Shown here: positions 1 to 9,509 of the stretch, one piece after another | Layout: every line of letters begins with the position of its first letter | Position numbering within the stretch: position 1 is the stretch's first letter | Source of the DNA: XYD12-FULL-36-8 sp964391015 | GTDB taxonomy: Bacteria > Bacteroidota > Ignavibacteria > Ignavibacteriales > Ignavibacteriaceae | Assembly: GCA_964391015.1 (NCBI GenBank) | Contig: CAYMKU010000012.1 | Location: 28,263-92,262, forward strand | Reading direction: 5' to 3' | DNA: 64,000 bases | The notes under the pieces: generated by a model | Database searches by the model: none | What the model was told of the DNA's origin: nothing | What the model saw: only the letters and a program-made list of their open reading frames with translations | Program-made: the position numbers and the translations under genes

Positions 1-2
1 TA

Positions 3-1526
3 TTTCTTTCCAATACTTCCTATCCTCAGTTTAACGATTACAGTACAAAAATTGGCGTGCAATTCCATGGTCTTTTACCTGACACAGAATTTGAAAAAGA
101 ATTAAAGGTGTCTTCGGCTGATTTCAAATTTTCATATCTCGGAAGAGCGTTTCTTAAAGTTGAATTGATTAAACAGTTTATTGAATCAGAAATTGGAGTT
201 GGATATGGGTCTTTATCAGGCGTTGATTTTACTAATGCCGAATATAAAGCAGAGCTTATTCCATTAGATTTGAAATTTATTCTGAGTCCTTTCAATTTTA
301 AGTCCTTTAATCCCTATGGTTACGCTGGGATTGGTGTATTACACTACAATATAAAAACACTTCCTAAATCAGTTTCACCCAACATAACAGATTTAAAAGT
401 TTCTGAATGGAGCCCTTTTACTCCAATCGGCGGTGGATTAGAAATAAGATTAACGGATAATTTCTTGCTGGATTTAAGTGGTGGGTACACATTTGCATTC
501 ACAGACAATCTGAATTACTACAATAATCTAGATGTTTATCCTGGTGTATCCACAACTAATGATGGTTATTTCGATGCAGGATTAGGATTAACTTTCGTTG
601 GTGGTAGCGGAAACTCTGATAAAGACTTAGATGGCCTAATAAAGAAACTAGAAAAAGAAATTGGTACAGACCCTGAAAATCCTGATACGGATGCGGATGG
701 ATTAAACGATGGTGATGAAGTAAATACATATAATTCTAACCCATTAAATGCCGATACTGATGGTGATGGTCTAAAAGATGGGGAAGAAACAAATAAATAT
801 AAAACAAGCCCGATTCTTGCCGATACAGATGGCGATGGTTTGAATGATGGTGCTGAAGTTAATCTCTATAAAACAAATCCTACTAAAGCCGACAGCGACC
901 AAGATGGATTGAATGATAATGAAGAAAATGTTAAATATAAATCTGATCCGAACAAAGCAGATACTGACGGAGATGGATTAAACGATGGAGATGAAGTTTC
1001 TAAATATAAAACCGACCTTCTTAAGATTGATACAGACAGTGATGGATTATATGATGGTGAAGAAATACTAAAATATAAAACTGATCCATTGAAAAAAGAT
1101 ACGGACGGTGGAACTATTGATGATTTAACTGAATTGACTAGAGGAACAAATCCTCTTGATCCTGAAGATGATGTTGTGAAAATTGGAGTCCCAATTGTTT
1201 TAGAAGGTGTAAACTTTGAATCTGGAAAAGCCGAAATAACACCTGAATCTTCACGAATCCTTAGAACCGCACTTAAAACATTAACGACATATTCTGATAT
1301 TCAAGTTGAGATTAGCGGACATACTGATAATGCAGGGAGTAAAAAATCTAATACAAAACTTTCACAAAGACGAGCAGATTCGGTTCGTGATTGGTTAATT
1401 GAAAGAGGAATTGATCCCTCCAGAATAGTAGCTAAGGGCTATGGTCCAGATGTTCCACTCGTACCAAATGATTCTCCAGAAAATAAACGAAAAAACCGAA
1501 GGATAGAATTTAAAAGAATAAAGTAA
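3..1526 (+). CDS. OmpA-family outer-membrane protein with TSP3 calcium-binding repeats (5' partial)
   Basis: The frame is open to the left edge of the window, so the true start and signal peptide lie upstream; an internal GTG at 57 is not convincing as a start. Three parts are visible. Nucleotides 3 to about 610 encode alternating hydrophobic strands typical of an eight-stranded outer-membrane barrel. From about 621 to 1130 there are seven full 23-residue thrombospondin type 3 repeats of the form DTDGDGLNDGDEV plus a degenerate eighth; the Asp ladder should bind calcium. From about 1200 to 1520 there is an OmpA C-terminal domain with GHTDN, LSQRRADSVRDWL and a final NRRIEF. In this family the C-terminal domain binds peptidoglycan and anchors the outer membrane to the wall. 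A strong terminator follows directly. The family is clear; any porin specificity cannot be told. Confidence 0.93.
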   Translation, partial: FLSNTSYPQFNDYSTKIGVQFHGLLPDTEFEKELKVSSADFKFSYLGRAFLKVELIKQFIESEIGVGYGSLSGVDFTNAEYKAELIPLDLKFILSPFNFKSFNPYGYAGIGVLHYNIKTLPKSVSPNITDLKVSEWSPFTPIGGGLEIRLTDNFLLDLSGGYTFAFTDNLNYYNNLDVYPGVSTTNDGYFDAGLGLTFVGGSGNSDKDLDGLIKKLEKEIGTDPENPDTDADGLNDGDEVNTYNSNPLNADTDGDGLKDGEETNKYKTSPILADTDGDGLNDGAEVNLYKTNPTKADSDQDGLNDNEENVKYKSDPNKADTDGDGLNDGDEVSKYKTDLLKIDTDSDGLYDGEEILKYKTDPLKKDTDGGTIDDLTELTRGTNPLDPEDDVVKIGVPIVLEGVNFESGKAEITPESSRILRTALKTLTTYSDIQVEISGHTDNAGSKKSNTKLSQRRADSVRDWLIERGIDPSRIVAKGYGPDVPLVPNDSPENKRKNRRIEFKRIK

Positions 1527-1538
1527 TCTAAATATGAA

Positions 1539-1574
1539 TGTGCCTTTACAAAAATGTAAAGGCACATTTGTTTT
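1539..1574 (+). terminator. Rho-independent terminator after the OmpA-like gene
   Basis: A perfect 12-bp stem (TGTGCCTTTACA at 1539-1550 pairing with 1555-1566), an AAAA loop and a T-rich tail TTTGTTTT. It lies 12 bases after the stop of the OmpA-like gene and could also act weakly for anything read from the other side. Confidence 0.9.
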
Positions 1575-1630
1575 CATTTCTATTTACTAAAATATTAAGT
1601 TACATTATAGAACCCTCGATAGGAAATTTC

Positions 1631-1726
1631 TCAAAACTGTTCAACATCTTTGTGTTTATCAACAACAATAGACCGAAACAGAACCAGCAGGAAAATTATA
1701 CACGCAAATATTACTAAATATTCCAT
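1631..1726 (-). CDS. 31-residue single-pass membrane micro-protein
   Basis: A short frame of 31 codons begins at ATG 1726, preceded by TAGGAGATGG, a good ribosome-binding site. The peptide starts MEYLVIFACIIFLLVLF, a single hydrophobic span, followed by a short charged tail ending KDVEQF. Layout and size resemble KdpF-like or other membrane micro-proteins, but no kdp genes are nearby, so no function is proposed. It stands alone between the OmpA terminator and the HTH-like gene. Support is the start signal plus the clean transmembrane segment only; a chance ORF is possible. Confidence 0.45.
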   Translation of the reverse strand: MEYLVIFACIIFLLVLFRSIVVDKHKDVEQF

Positions 1727-2001
1727 TTCTACCATCTCCTAAAGCATTTAACATCAACATTTCATCTCAGTTTCAAATATATCTTACAATACATATCAGA
1801 ATTAAAAAATTAACAATCCCACTCAAGCTAGATGGCTCAACATCCATACCATTTTTATTCTTAAAGTCTGTTTCAGATTGAAATAAATCGTAAAGTAAAT
1901 AACTCATCCTCTGTCAATTTTTTCATATCGTGCGGGCTGCTGATACTCATCAAACTGACAACAAGGATGAGCCATTAAAAGGAGGGTATTCCGAAATAAC
2001 T

Positions 2002-2256
2002 TCACTTTCCTGGATTGTAAACAATTTGTCTAATAGTTTCAAACTGCAAATAGGGGTAATCTTTCCTAAGCTCATCAATTGCATCGCTCGCACTAATTCG
2101 TGTTGCTCTCATTGATTTAAATCTTTTTCTTATAAAATGATCTCTAGCAGCATTTTGATTTATGAACCCTCTACTGTTCAATAAATCATAGATATCATCA
2201 GAAATAAGATCATTAAGAGGGTTCTCAAGTTCTTTATATCTTAGCAAGTTACTCAT
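2002..2256 (-). CDS. Small hypothetical protein, possible helix-turn-helix
   Basis: An 84-residue basic protein whose ATG at 2256 is preceded by CCGGAGGTCAAA, a strong Shine-Dalgarno. It is predicted helical throughout; the C-terminal half (RKRFKSMRATRISASDAID followed by a segment ending FETIRQIVY) has the spacing of a DNA-recognition helix preceded by a basic helix, reminiscent of Mor-like or small phage regulators. This resemblance is by eye. It is a single gene between the OmpA-like gene and the two-component genes, with about 170 bases of AT-rich spacer upstream. I do not recognise a named family. Confidence 0.65.
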   Translation of the reverse strand: MSNLLRYKELENPLNDLISDDIYDLLNSRGFINQNAARDHFIRKRFKSMRATRISASDAIDELRKDYPYLQFETIRQIVYNPGK

Positions 2257-2426
2257 TTTGACCTCCGGTTTTAATTTTTCGACAGCATTAAAACTTGAAC
2301 TTATTCCAAAGGTTAAATAAAATTATTTTAATTTGCAGTCAACTACATAGATATGCGGTTTTGAAATAATTATTTTTATTCGATTGGATAATCAGACACA
2401 ATCATGCGGGTTAAATATGTTTAAGA

Positions 2427-3065
2427 TCAAATGAGCTTTTTTCTTATTGCCTTTGCTACCGCTTCTGATTGCGAGTGTACTTGAAGTTTTTTGTAGATAT
2501 TCCTAATGTGGTGGCGTACAGTATCTACACTAATGAAAAGTTCATCTGCAATTTCCTGATAGTTGCTCCCATTTGCTAAACTGTGCAAGACTTCTTTTTC
2601 TCTATTGCCAAGATTATACTGCGACTCTACTACATTTCCATCTTTGTAATTCTGAAATGAAGTAATAACCTGGCGCGCAATTCTAGAGCTCATAGGAGAG
2701 CCACCCTCGTAAACTTCTTTTATTGCATCTAAAAGTCGTGCAGGCGGAGTTTTTTTTACAAGATACCCATATGCACCGGCACAAAGTGCATCATAAACAA
2801 TTTCACTTTCTTCATAAATTGTCAACATTAAAATATTAATATCAGGATTGATTTGTTTTGCTTTTTTAACACCCTCTATCCCATTCATACCAGGTAAACC
2901 TATATCCATCAATACAACATCAACTCTTAGTGATTCAAGGTCGGTCAGAAACGATTCACAATCTGGGTAAGATCCTTTACAGTTAAATCCTTCAGTTCCA
3001 TTCACTAAAGATGAAAGTCCTTCTCGAATGGTTTTATTATCCTCAATTATAGCAACGTTAATCAT
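2427..3065 (-). CDS. NarL/LuxR-family two-component response regulator
   Basis: A 212-residue regulator with an N-terminal receiver (acidic pair E8/D9, phospho-acceptor D54, T82, K104) and a C-terminal LuxR-type helix-turn-helix at about 150-205 (LGNREKEVLHSLANG, then DTVRHHIRNIYKKL). It is phosphorylated by a histidine kinase and then binds DNA as a dimer. The gene starts 12 bases after the stop of the propeller-type sensor kinase on the same strand, so the two form an operon and a cognate pair. The kinase has the HisKA_3 dimerisation type that normally partners NarL-type regulators. Targets cannot be read from the sequence. Confidence 0.93.
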   Translation of the reverse strand: MINVAIIEDNKTIREGLSSLVNGTEGFNCKGSYPDCESFLTDLESLRVDVVLMDIGLPGMNGIEGVKKAKQINPDINILMLTIYEESEIVYDALCAGAYGYLVKKTPPARLLDAIKEVYEGGSPMSSRIARQVITSFQNYKDGNVVESQYNLGNREKEVLHSLANGSNYQEIADELFISVDTVRHHIRNIYKKLQVHSQSEAVAKAIRKKLI

Positions 3066-3077
3066 ATCATTAACTTT

Positions 3078-6000
3078 TTAATTAGATTGAAAATTTCTAT
3101 TAAAAATACTCGGGCTTTTTATTTTTCCAATGAATATAATAGTTGTCCCCTTCCCCATGACTGAATTTAGTTTTAATTTGCCACCTAATAATTTTGAACG
3201 GGACTCCATATTCCTAATACCATTTCCATATTTTAAATTTTCAACTTCAAGTCCAATTCCATCATCACATAATGTCAACTCTATAATATTATTCCTAACG
3301 TTTACTCCCAAGATTATCTTTTTACAATTGCTGTGTTTTATTGCGTTATTAATTCCTTCTTTAAAGATTAAGTAGAGATTTTGTCTGTAATCCATCGGTA
3401 GTCGCAGTTCATTTAATTTGTCGAGATTAATAATTTTAAATGATATTCCAAGAGAATGAAGAAGATCGCTGTAAGAATCTTTTAATCTTACTAAAAGATC
3501 ACGAAGTGAATCTCGCTTGGGATTGACAAACCAAACAATATCACTCATATTATCAATTAGCTGCCTTGCTACTTCACTAATGTTTTTTAATTTACTTTGA
3601 ACATTAAAATTTGAATTTAAACTTGCATCTTTATCAGCCAGTTCACTTAAAATTGATATCTCAGTTAATCCCGAACCTATATTATCATGAAGATCTGCAG
3701 CAAGTTTTGTCTTTAATTTTTCAATTGCCAATTCATTTCTTACTCGCATAGTACCCATATAATATATACCTGCACTTATCAGAGTTACCGATAAAGCAAT
3801 GAACCACCAAGTTCGCCAGAATGGAGGAGTTATCGTAATAAAGATTTTAACCTCATTTGGATTCCATATTCCATCTTGATTTGCTCCTTTGACTTTAAAT
3901 ATATACTCTCCTGGAGGAAGATTAGTATAACTTGCAATACGATATTTAGCATCTGTGCTTGTCCAATTTTCATCAAAACCTTCGAGCATATAACTATATG
4001 AGTTATCATATGGATCTGAATAAGCAAGAGCCGCAAACTCGAATGATATAAAATTCTCATGATACATTAGAATGAGTTTTTCGACTTCACCCTTTACGAA
4101 ATGATTGGCAACTTTAATCGCGGTTATCACCACAGGTGGAATGAAGGAATTGTCTCGGACAAGATTTGGAAAAAAACGATTTAATCCATTAATGCCACCA
4201 AAAAACATTTCTCCATTACCTGCTTTAAAATATGCTCCTCCGCTAAATTCAAGACTCTGTACTCCATCTTGAAGATCATAATGTCTGGTGCTTCCTGTTT
4301 CATAAGAAAATCTATAAATACCATTACTTGTGCTCAACCAGAGATTTTTCTGTTCATCTTCAAGTATCCCATATATTACATCTGCTTGTATATCTGCTTG
4401 ACTATTATAACTTATAAATTTTTTCCTATCTCGATCAAATTTGATAAGTCCACTACCAGATGTCCCAATCCAAAAAGACCCAGATCTATCTTCGTAAAGA
4501 CATAAGACCTTGTCATTTTGCAAACTAAAAGGATTGGTTGGGTCATTACGAAATCTTTCAAAATTTTTATTATTTCTATCGAATCGGTTCAAACCTCCAC
4601 CAAATGTACCCACCCACAAATTATTTTGTCTATCCTTATAAATTGTATAAACACGGTTATCGCTTATACTTGTAGAATCATTTGGATCAAATTTATATTT
4701 GATAAAATGTGGAGTGGAGCTGGGATGCTCATTCAAGCTCATTACATTCAATCCACCACCAAAAACAGCTATCCACATTATTGAATTAGAGTCAATAAAA
4801 ATCTTTTGAACCTGATTTCCACCTACACTGGTCGAATCAAAACTTGAATGAATGAATGAGTAAAACACACCGGTATGCCTATCAAATTTATTTAATCCGC
4901 CAGCGTATGTTCCAATCCACAAATTTCCAGACTTATCCTCAACTATGGCCCTTACATGATTATTACTGATGGAATGGGAATTGCCAGAAATATTTTTATA
5001 AGATGTAAAAATTTTTCTTTTCTCATCGTAGCGATTTAATCCTCCACGATATGTTCCGATCCACAAAATTTCTTCTTTATCTTTAAGTATTGACCAAACA
5101 ACATCATCATTCAAACTCGAAGCAGCCGTAGGATTAGGTTTGACTATATCAAATTTGATATTTTTTCTTTCTAATCGGCTTATTCCTTCACCAAGGTGCG
5201 TACCAACCCAAATAATACCGGATCTATCTTTACAAAGAGAAATAATGTCATTGTCAGCTATTGTATTTTCATCAAGATTATTATGCATGAAGCTAATTAA
5301 AGAGTTGCTTTGAACATTTAACCTATAAAGCCCATCTCCAAAGGTTCCTATCCACAGAAATCCCGAATCATCTTCCGTTACAGCCATAATTGAGTTAGTA
5401 TTTTGATTAGCTCTATAATTCGCGAGAGACTTGATAGTAATAAATTTTGAAGTCTCAAATGAGTTATCTTTTGATAAATTTTCTAGTTTGATCAGACTTC
5501 CAGAATACGTACCAATCCACAATGATCCATTTTTATCAAAGAAGAGTGCTGTTATTTTGTTGTCACTCAAACTTAATTTATTTGTTGAATTACTTTGATA
5601 ATGTAGAAAAGATATGGACTGACCTGAATTTTTAGAATTTGAAGAAAATATAGCTTTATTCAGCCCTCCACCAAATGTGGCAATCCATATATTGTCCTGG
5701 TCATCAGAAATAATTTTAGTTACACGGTCAAAACTTAAGCTGTTAGGGTCCATTTTAATATTGCAAAAATTCTGAACTGAACCATCATCCTTGTTTAGTA
5801 AATATATACCTCTCCCCCAAGTTCCAATCCATATATTTCCATATTTGTCTTCAGAAATTGTGGTTATTGACTCATCACTACTCCGTGAGTACAAAAGTGG
5901 ATATTCATAATAATTATCTTGTACACTTTCAATTGATTGGGACATCAGCTCAAGTTTAAATCGCTTGAATGTATCAGTTCTCCGATCAAAACAATTTATA

Positions 6001-6332
6001 TATCCTCCGGTAGTGCCCACCCAAATGTAACCATCACTATCCTCGTACAGCGCCGAGACACCATTATCCGAAATTGACAATGTGTCTAATGGATTGTTTA
6101 GATAAACTTTAAAAGTGTAACCATCAAATCTGTTTAGACCGCTGCCTGTCCCAAACCACATAAATCCACGTCTATCTTGCAATAAGGCAAGAATTGAACT
6201 CTGAGAAAGCCCATCTTTTACTTTCAATTGTTTGATTACATAGTCATTGTTATCATCAATTGAAAATGTTTTTTCAGGTAGAAGAGCAAGGAGTATCGTA
6301 AGGTAAAGGAATATTTTCTGTAGGGTTTTCAT
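3078..6332 (-). CDS. Propeller-type sensor histidine kinase (Reg_prop, Y_Y_Y, HisKA_3, HATPase)
   Basis: A 1084-residue membrane sensor. A signal peptide is followed by many ligand-binding propeller repeats (recurring DxxGxLWIGTxxGGLNRFD), which in this class form two seven-bladed periplasmic propellers to about residue 720. A Y_Y_Y domain follows at about 740-815 (LPPGEYIFKVKG), then one transmembrane helix (WWFIALSVTLISAGIYYMG). The cytoplasmic part has a HisKA_3 phospho-acceptor (LAADLHDNIGSG, His near 880) and an HATPase domain with N box NAIKHSN and DDGIGLEV. Unlike many hybrid relatives in Bacteroidota it has no receiver or AraC domain; that role is taken by the adjacent NarL-type regulator. 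Such sensors often respond to carbohydrates, but the ligand is unknown. Confidence 0.94.
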   Translation of the reverse strand: MKTLQKIFLYLTILLALLPEKTFSIDDNNDYVIKQLKVKDGLSQSSILALLQDRRGFMWFGTGSGLNRFDGYTFKVYLNNPLDTLSISDNGVSALYEDSDGYIWVGTTGGYINCFDRRTDTFKRFKLELMSQSIESVQDNYYEYPLLYSRSSDESITTISEDKYGNIWIGTWGRGIYLLNKDDGSVQNFCNIKMDPNSLSFDRVTKIISDDQDNIWIATFGGGLNKAIFSSNSKNSGQSISFLHYQSNSTNKLSLSDNKITALFFDKNGSLWIGTYSGSLIKLENLSKDNSFETSKFITIKSLANYRANQNTNSIMAVTEDDSGFLWIGTFGDGLYRLNVQSNSLISFMHNNLDENTIADNDIISLCKDRSGIIWVGTHLGEGISRLERKNIKFDIVKPNPTAASSLNDDVVWSILKDKEEILWIGTYRGGLNRYDEKRKIFTSYKNISGNSHSISNNHVRAIVEDKSGNLWIGTYAGGLNKFDRHTGVFYSFIHSSFDSTSVGGNQVQKIFIDSNSIMWIAVFGGGLNVMSLNEHPSSTPHFIKYKFDPNDSTSISDNRVYTIYKDRQNNLWVGTFGGGLNRFDRNNKNFERFRNDPTNPFSLQNDKVLCLYEDRSGSFWIGTSGSGLIKFDRDRKKFISYNSQADIQADVIYGILEDEQKNLWLSTSNGIYRFSYETGSTRHYDLQDGVQSLEFSGGAYFKAGNGEMFFGGINGLNRFFPNLVRDNSFIPPVVITAIKVANHFVKGEVEKLILMYHENFISFEFAALAYSDPYDNSYSYMLEGFDENWTSTDAKYRIASYTNLPPGEYIFKVKGANQDGIWNPNEVKIFITITPPFWRTWWFIALSVTLISAGIYYMGTMRVRNELAIEKLKTKLAADLHDNIGSGLTEISILSELADKDASLNSNFNVQSKLKNISEVARQLIDNMSDIVWFVNPKRDSLRDLLVRLKDSYSDLLHSLGISFKIINLDKLNELRLPMDYRQNLYLIFKEGINNAIKHSNCKKIILGVNVRNNIIELTLCDDGIGLEVENLKYGNGIRNMESRSKLLGGKLKLNSVMGKGTTIIFIGKIKSPSIFNRNFQSN

Positions 6333-6534
6333 AGCAATAAAAGTATTTTTTGCCGAAACTCATTAGTACGGTTAGTAAACACGTTTATAACAATTCTAAT
6401 ATTTATTTTGAAAAGATATTAATAATATTTTGGTAAAAAAACTATCTACCAAATTTCATATTGTAATTAGGCTAGAGGAGAATTTCTTGGGAGGGGATAT
6501 AGTAAAAACTATATTGTGAAATTTATACTAATCT

Positions 6535-6942
6535 TTATTTATTGGGGGTGAAACAGTTCTCGGGGAAACCTCTGTTTATGAACGCCATCTCTATAGCAAT
6601 ATTAAGCTCGTTGGCACTGAATGGTTTATATAAGAATCCATATGATTCTCGACTTTTAGCATCAAGTAGAGAATCATCGCTTGACAAAGCAGTAAGGTAT
6701 ATTATAGGTATGTCGAAGTATTGTGAGATAATTCTTGAAGCATCAATACCGGACATTTTTCCTTTTAATACGATATCCATCAATATAAGATCCGGTTTGT
6801 TTTCTCTCACTTCTAGGATTGCTTCTTCCCCTGAATTAATTATCGATGTGATTTCATAACCGAAATTCAGAAGCATTTTTCGAATATCCATTGCAACAAT
6901 GTTTTCATCTTCAACGATAAGTATTTTTGCTTTACCGCTCAT
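6535..6942 (-). CDS. Stand-alone CheY-like response regulator receiver
   Basis: A 135-residue receiver without an output domain: acidic residues E11/D12, phospho-acceptor D56 in LILMDIVLKGKMSG, T84 and K106 (the KPF motif) are all present. The xxxGKMSGIDASR signature after the Asp is typical of single receivers working with multi-domain PAS kinases. No such kinase is adjacent, so its partner is elsewhere; the propeller kinase downstream on the same strand is separated by about 200 bases and already has its own regulator. Its output probably passes through protein interaction rather than DNA binding. Confidence 0.88.
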   Translation of the reverse strand: MSGKAKILIVEDENIVAMDIRKMLLNFGYEITSIINSGEEAILEVRENKPDLILMDIVLKGKMSGIDASRIISQYFDIPIIYLTALSSDDSLLDAKSRESYGFLYKPFSANELNIAIEMAFINRGFPENCFTPNK

Positions 6943-7229
6943 ATCAACTTTCTCTCAATATGTATTTCATTATTTTTTCATTTGTTAAACCATCTAAATT
7001 TCTCTTCATCAAGAGATATGCCATGGATAGCAACTGAACTGCCATTGAAATAACACTTTGTAAGTGACTGTTTCTCGAAAAGATTCACATTGAGCAGTAT
7101 AGCAAAATTCTATTATTTACTTTATTACTTGTAAAACAAGAATATGAGTTAATAGTAATTGTAATCTCTAGCGTATGCAGAGATAATGAAATCGTGCAGG
7201 CAACAAAACGTAAAAAAATGGAAGAAAAA

Positions 7230-7388
7230 TTAGAAGATTAAAGAGATTAAATAGACGAGAAGAAATACTGTTATTATCGGAAGTCCGGGCCCAAGTCTGC
7301 CTTTTTCGATAGATGCTTTTTCTCCACATTCCTCGAAATAATTACAATTAATGCACTCGCTGTAATTTTTGCAGATTTCCATAATCAT
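7230..7388 (-). CDS. 52-residue small protein: four-Cys head and C-terminal membrane anchor
   Basis: A short frame begins at ATG 7388 (or the in-frame ATG at 7382, giving 50 residues). The head carries four cysteines spaced C-x5-C-x2-C-x5-C (CKNYSECINCNYFEEC), suited to metal or iron-sulfur binding. A Gly/Pro hinge (GRLGPGLP) is followed by a hydrophobic tail, IITVFLLVYLISLIF, that would anchor it with the head in the cytoplasm. No clear Shine-Dalgarno is seen, which lowers confidence. It sits alone between the orphan receiver and the polysaccharide locus. I do not recognise the family; the organised composition is the evidence that it is real. Confidence 0.5.
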   Translation of the reverse strand: MIMEICKNYSECINCNYFEECGEKASIEKGRLGPGLPIITVFLLVYLISLIF

Positions 7389-7609
7389 TTTGAAATTAAA
7401 TCAAAGATGGCAAAAAGTTTTGATTTTTTCAAGAAATAATTGACTTTTTTTAAGTAAAATAATTGGAAATAGCAAACCTTTATTTATATCAACTAAATTT
7501 TTTAGAACTAAAATTTAATCTTGTATTGGTGGGTTTTTGACATCTGGATGAAAGTAAATAAAAATTCATATTTTAGCATCACAAGATATTTACAATTTAA
7601 GGGAATTAG

Positions 7610-8473
7610 ATGAAAGGAATTATTCTCGCTGGTGGCTCTGGAACACGACTTTATCCAATTACTCAAGCAATAAGTAAACAACTAATGCCCATATACGACA
7701 AGCCTATGATATACTATCCGTTGTCGGTTTTAATGATGTCCAGCATACGTGAGATACTTATTATCTCCACACCAAATGACCTGCCGATGTTTAAGAAACT
7801 TCTTGGCAATGGCAATCAATTTGGCTGCAAGTTCTGTTACAAAGAGCAATTTGAACCCAAGGGATTAGCGCAGGCATTTACATTAGGTGAAGATTTTATT
7901 GGTACAGACAAAGTTGCATTGATACTTGGAGACAACATTTTTTATGGTAATGAATTACAGCAGCAACTTCAGACCTCAAAAGATCCTGTTGGAGCAAAAA
8001 TATTTGCATATCAAGTTTCAGATCCTGAAAGATATGGTGTTGTCGCTTTCGATTCTGATTACAATGTATTATCGATTGAGGAAAAACCGCAAAAACCAAA
8101 ATCTAATTATGCGGTTCCTGGATTGTATTTTTATGATAATAATGTTGTAAAGATTGCACGTGAATTGAGACCATCTAAACGAGGTGAATATGAGATCACT
8201 GATGTGAATCTTGTTTATCTGAAAATGCAAAAATTAAAGGTGACAGTACTTGGTCGTGGAACAGCTTGGCTTGATACAGGAACATTTGATTCACTAGTAC
8301 AGGCAAGTCAGTTTATACAAGTAATTGAACAACGACAGGGGCTAAAGATTGGCTGTATTGAAGAAATAGCTTTTCGAATGGGATTTATTACAAAAGAAAA
8401 TTTATTGACTTTAAGCAAACCACTAAAAAAGAGTGGTTATGGTGAGTACCTTCATAAAATTGCAACTGATTAA
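7610..8473 (+). CDS. rmlA: Glucose-1-phosphate thymidylyltransferase
   Basis: A 287-residue enzyme of full RmlA length. It joins glucose-1-phosphate and dTTP to give dTDP-glucose, the first step toward dTDP-deoxysugars. The nucleotidyltransferase signature GGSGTRLYPITQAISKQLMP at the N terminus, LGDNIFYG, YGVVAFD, EEKP and the WLDTGT segment are all present. It opens the plus-strand polysaccharide locus and is followed 25 bases later by an SDR and then an aminotransferase. The usual rmlB, rmlC and rmlD partners are not in this window, so dTDP-glucose may feed an amino-sugar rather than rhamnose. The assignment is firm. Confidence 0.95.
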   Translation: MKGIILAGGSGTRLYPITQAISKQLMPIYDKPMIYYPLSVLMMSSIREILIISTPNDLPMFKKLLGNGNQFGCKFCYKEQFEPKGLAQAFTLGEDFIGTDKVALILGDNIFYGNELQQQLQTSKDPVGAKIFAYQVSDPERYGVVAFDSDYNVLSIEEKPQKPKSNYAVPGLYFYDNNVVKIARELRPSKRGEYEITDVNLVYLKMQKLKVTVLGRGTAWLDTGTFDSLVQASQFIQVIEQRQGLKIGCIEEIAFRMGFITKENLLTLSKPLKKSGYGEYLHKIATD

Positions 8474-8498
8474 AAATTAATAATCATTTAGGTGATTC

Positions 8499-9509
8499 TT
8501 GTATAACTTCGAAAATTTTAAGAGCCAAAATATTCTTATTACCGGCGGAGCAGGTTTTATTGGTTCAAACTTAGCAATTAAACTTGTTGAATTGGGAGCA
8601 AATGTAACGATCATCGATAGCTTAATTCCTGAATATGGCGGTAACCTTTTTAATCTTGAAACAATAAGAGACAAGTTAAAGCTAAATATCTCTGATGTTC
8701 GAGACGAACATTCGATGAAATACTTAGTCAAAGATCAGGATTATTTGTTTAATCTTGCTGGACAGACAAGTCATTTGGACTCAATGAATAATCCTTTTGC
8801 TGATCTTGAAATTAATGCACGTGCACAACTATCTATACTAGAAGCATGCCGAAGATATAACACTGGAATAAAAATAGTATTTGCAAGTACAAGACAAATT
8901 TATGGTAAACCTAATTATCTGCCTGTTGATGAAAATCATCAGCTACACCCTGTTGATATTAATGGTATCAACAAAATGGCTGGTGAATGGTATCATCTTG
9001 TTTATAATAATGTTTACAATATTAGGTCAGTTGTGCTTCGTCTAACAAATACTTATGGGCCGAGAATGAGAGTTAAAGATGCTAGGCAGACGTTTTTAGG
9101 TATTTGGATAAAAAATTTGATTGCGGGTAATAAAATTTTAGTCTTTGGCGATGGAAAACAAATAAGAGATTTTAATTATGTGGATGATGTAGTGAATGCA
9201 CTCCTCCTCTCGGCATTGTCTGATAAAGTAAATGGAATGATTTTCAATTTGGGTGCAGATGACCCAATTAATTTAGAAGAGACTGCTAAATTATTAATTA
9301 GATTTTCCAAAAATGCTAAGTATGAAATGATTCCTTTTCCTGCAGATAGAAAATCAATAGACATCGGTGATTATTATGCCGACTTTAGAAAGATCAAAAC
9401 AGAACTTGGTTGGGAACCAAAAACTTTTTTGAAGGATGGAATACAACTCACCGTCGCTTACTACGAAAAATTCCACAATAAATATTGGAACGATTCAGAC
9501 AATGAGTGA
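8499..9509 (+). CDS. NAD-dependent epimerase/dehydratase (extended SDR) lacking the catalytic Tyr
   Basis: A 336-residue extended short-chain dehydrogenase. It starts at TTG 8499 just after AGGTGA. The Rossmann motif GGAGFIGS lies at about 16-23, LTNTYGPRM and FGDGKQIRDFNYVDD mark the sugar-nucleotide-binding part. At the active site the normal YxxxK reads N155-G-I-N-K159: the lysine is kept but the tyrosine is replaced by Asn, although STRQIYG upstream supplies the Ser/Thr. A group of sugar-nucleotide SDRs appears to share the NGINK form, so this may be a subfamily trait rather than damage. It lies between rmlA and an aminotransferase and overlaps the latter by 8 bases, so it should act on the same dTDP- or UDP-sugar. 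Confidence 0.88.
   Translation: MYNFENFKSQNILITGGAGFIGSNLAIKLVELGANVTIIDSLIPEYGGNLFNLETIRDKLKLNISDVRDEHSMKYLVKDQDYLFNLAGQTSHLDSMNNPFADLEINARAQLSILEACRRYNTGIKIVFASTRQIYGKPNYLPVDENHQLHPVDINGINKMAGEWYHLVYNNVYNIRSVVLRLTNTYGPRMRVKDARQTFLGIWIKNLIAGNKILVFGDGKQIRDFNYVDDVVNALLLSALSDKVNGMIFNLGADDPINLEETAKLLIRFSKNAKYEMIPFPADRKSIDIGDYYADFRKIKTELGWEPKTFLKDGIQLTVAYYEKFHNKYWNDSDNE

Noticed and set aside
621..1134. DNA tandem repeat in the OmpA-like gene as a phase-variable element
   Set aside because: The 69-bp units are diverged at DNA level and encode standard TSP3 repeats, so slippage is not indicated.
1930..2115. 61-residue plus-strand frame
   Set aside because: It is antisense to the small HTH-like gene at 2002-2256, which has a strong Shine-Dalgarno; its sequence is not protein-like.
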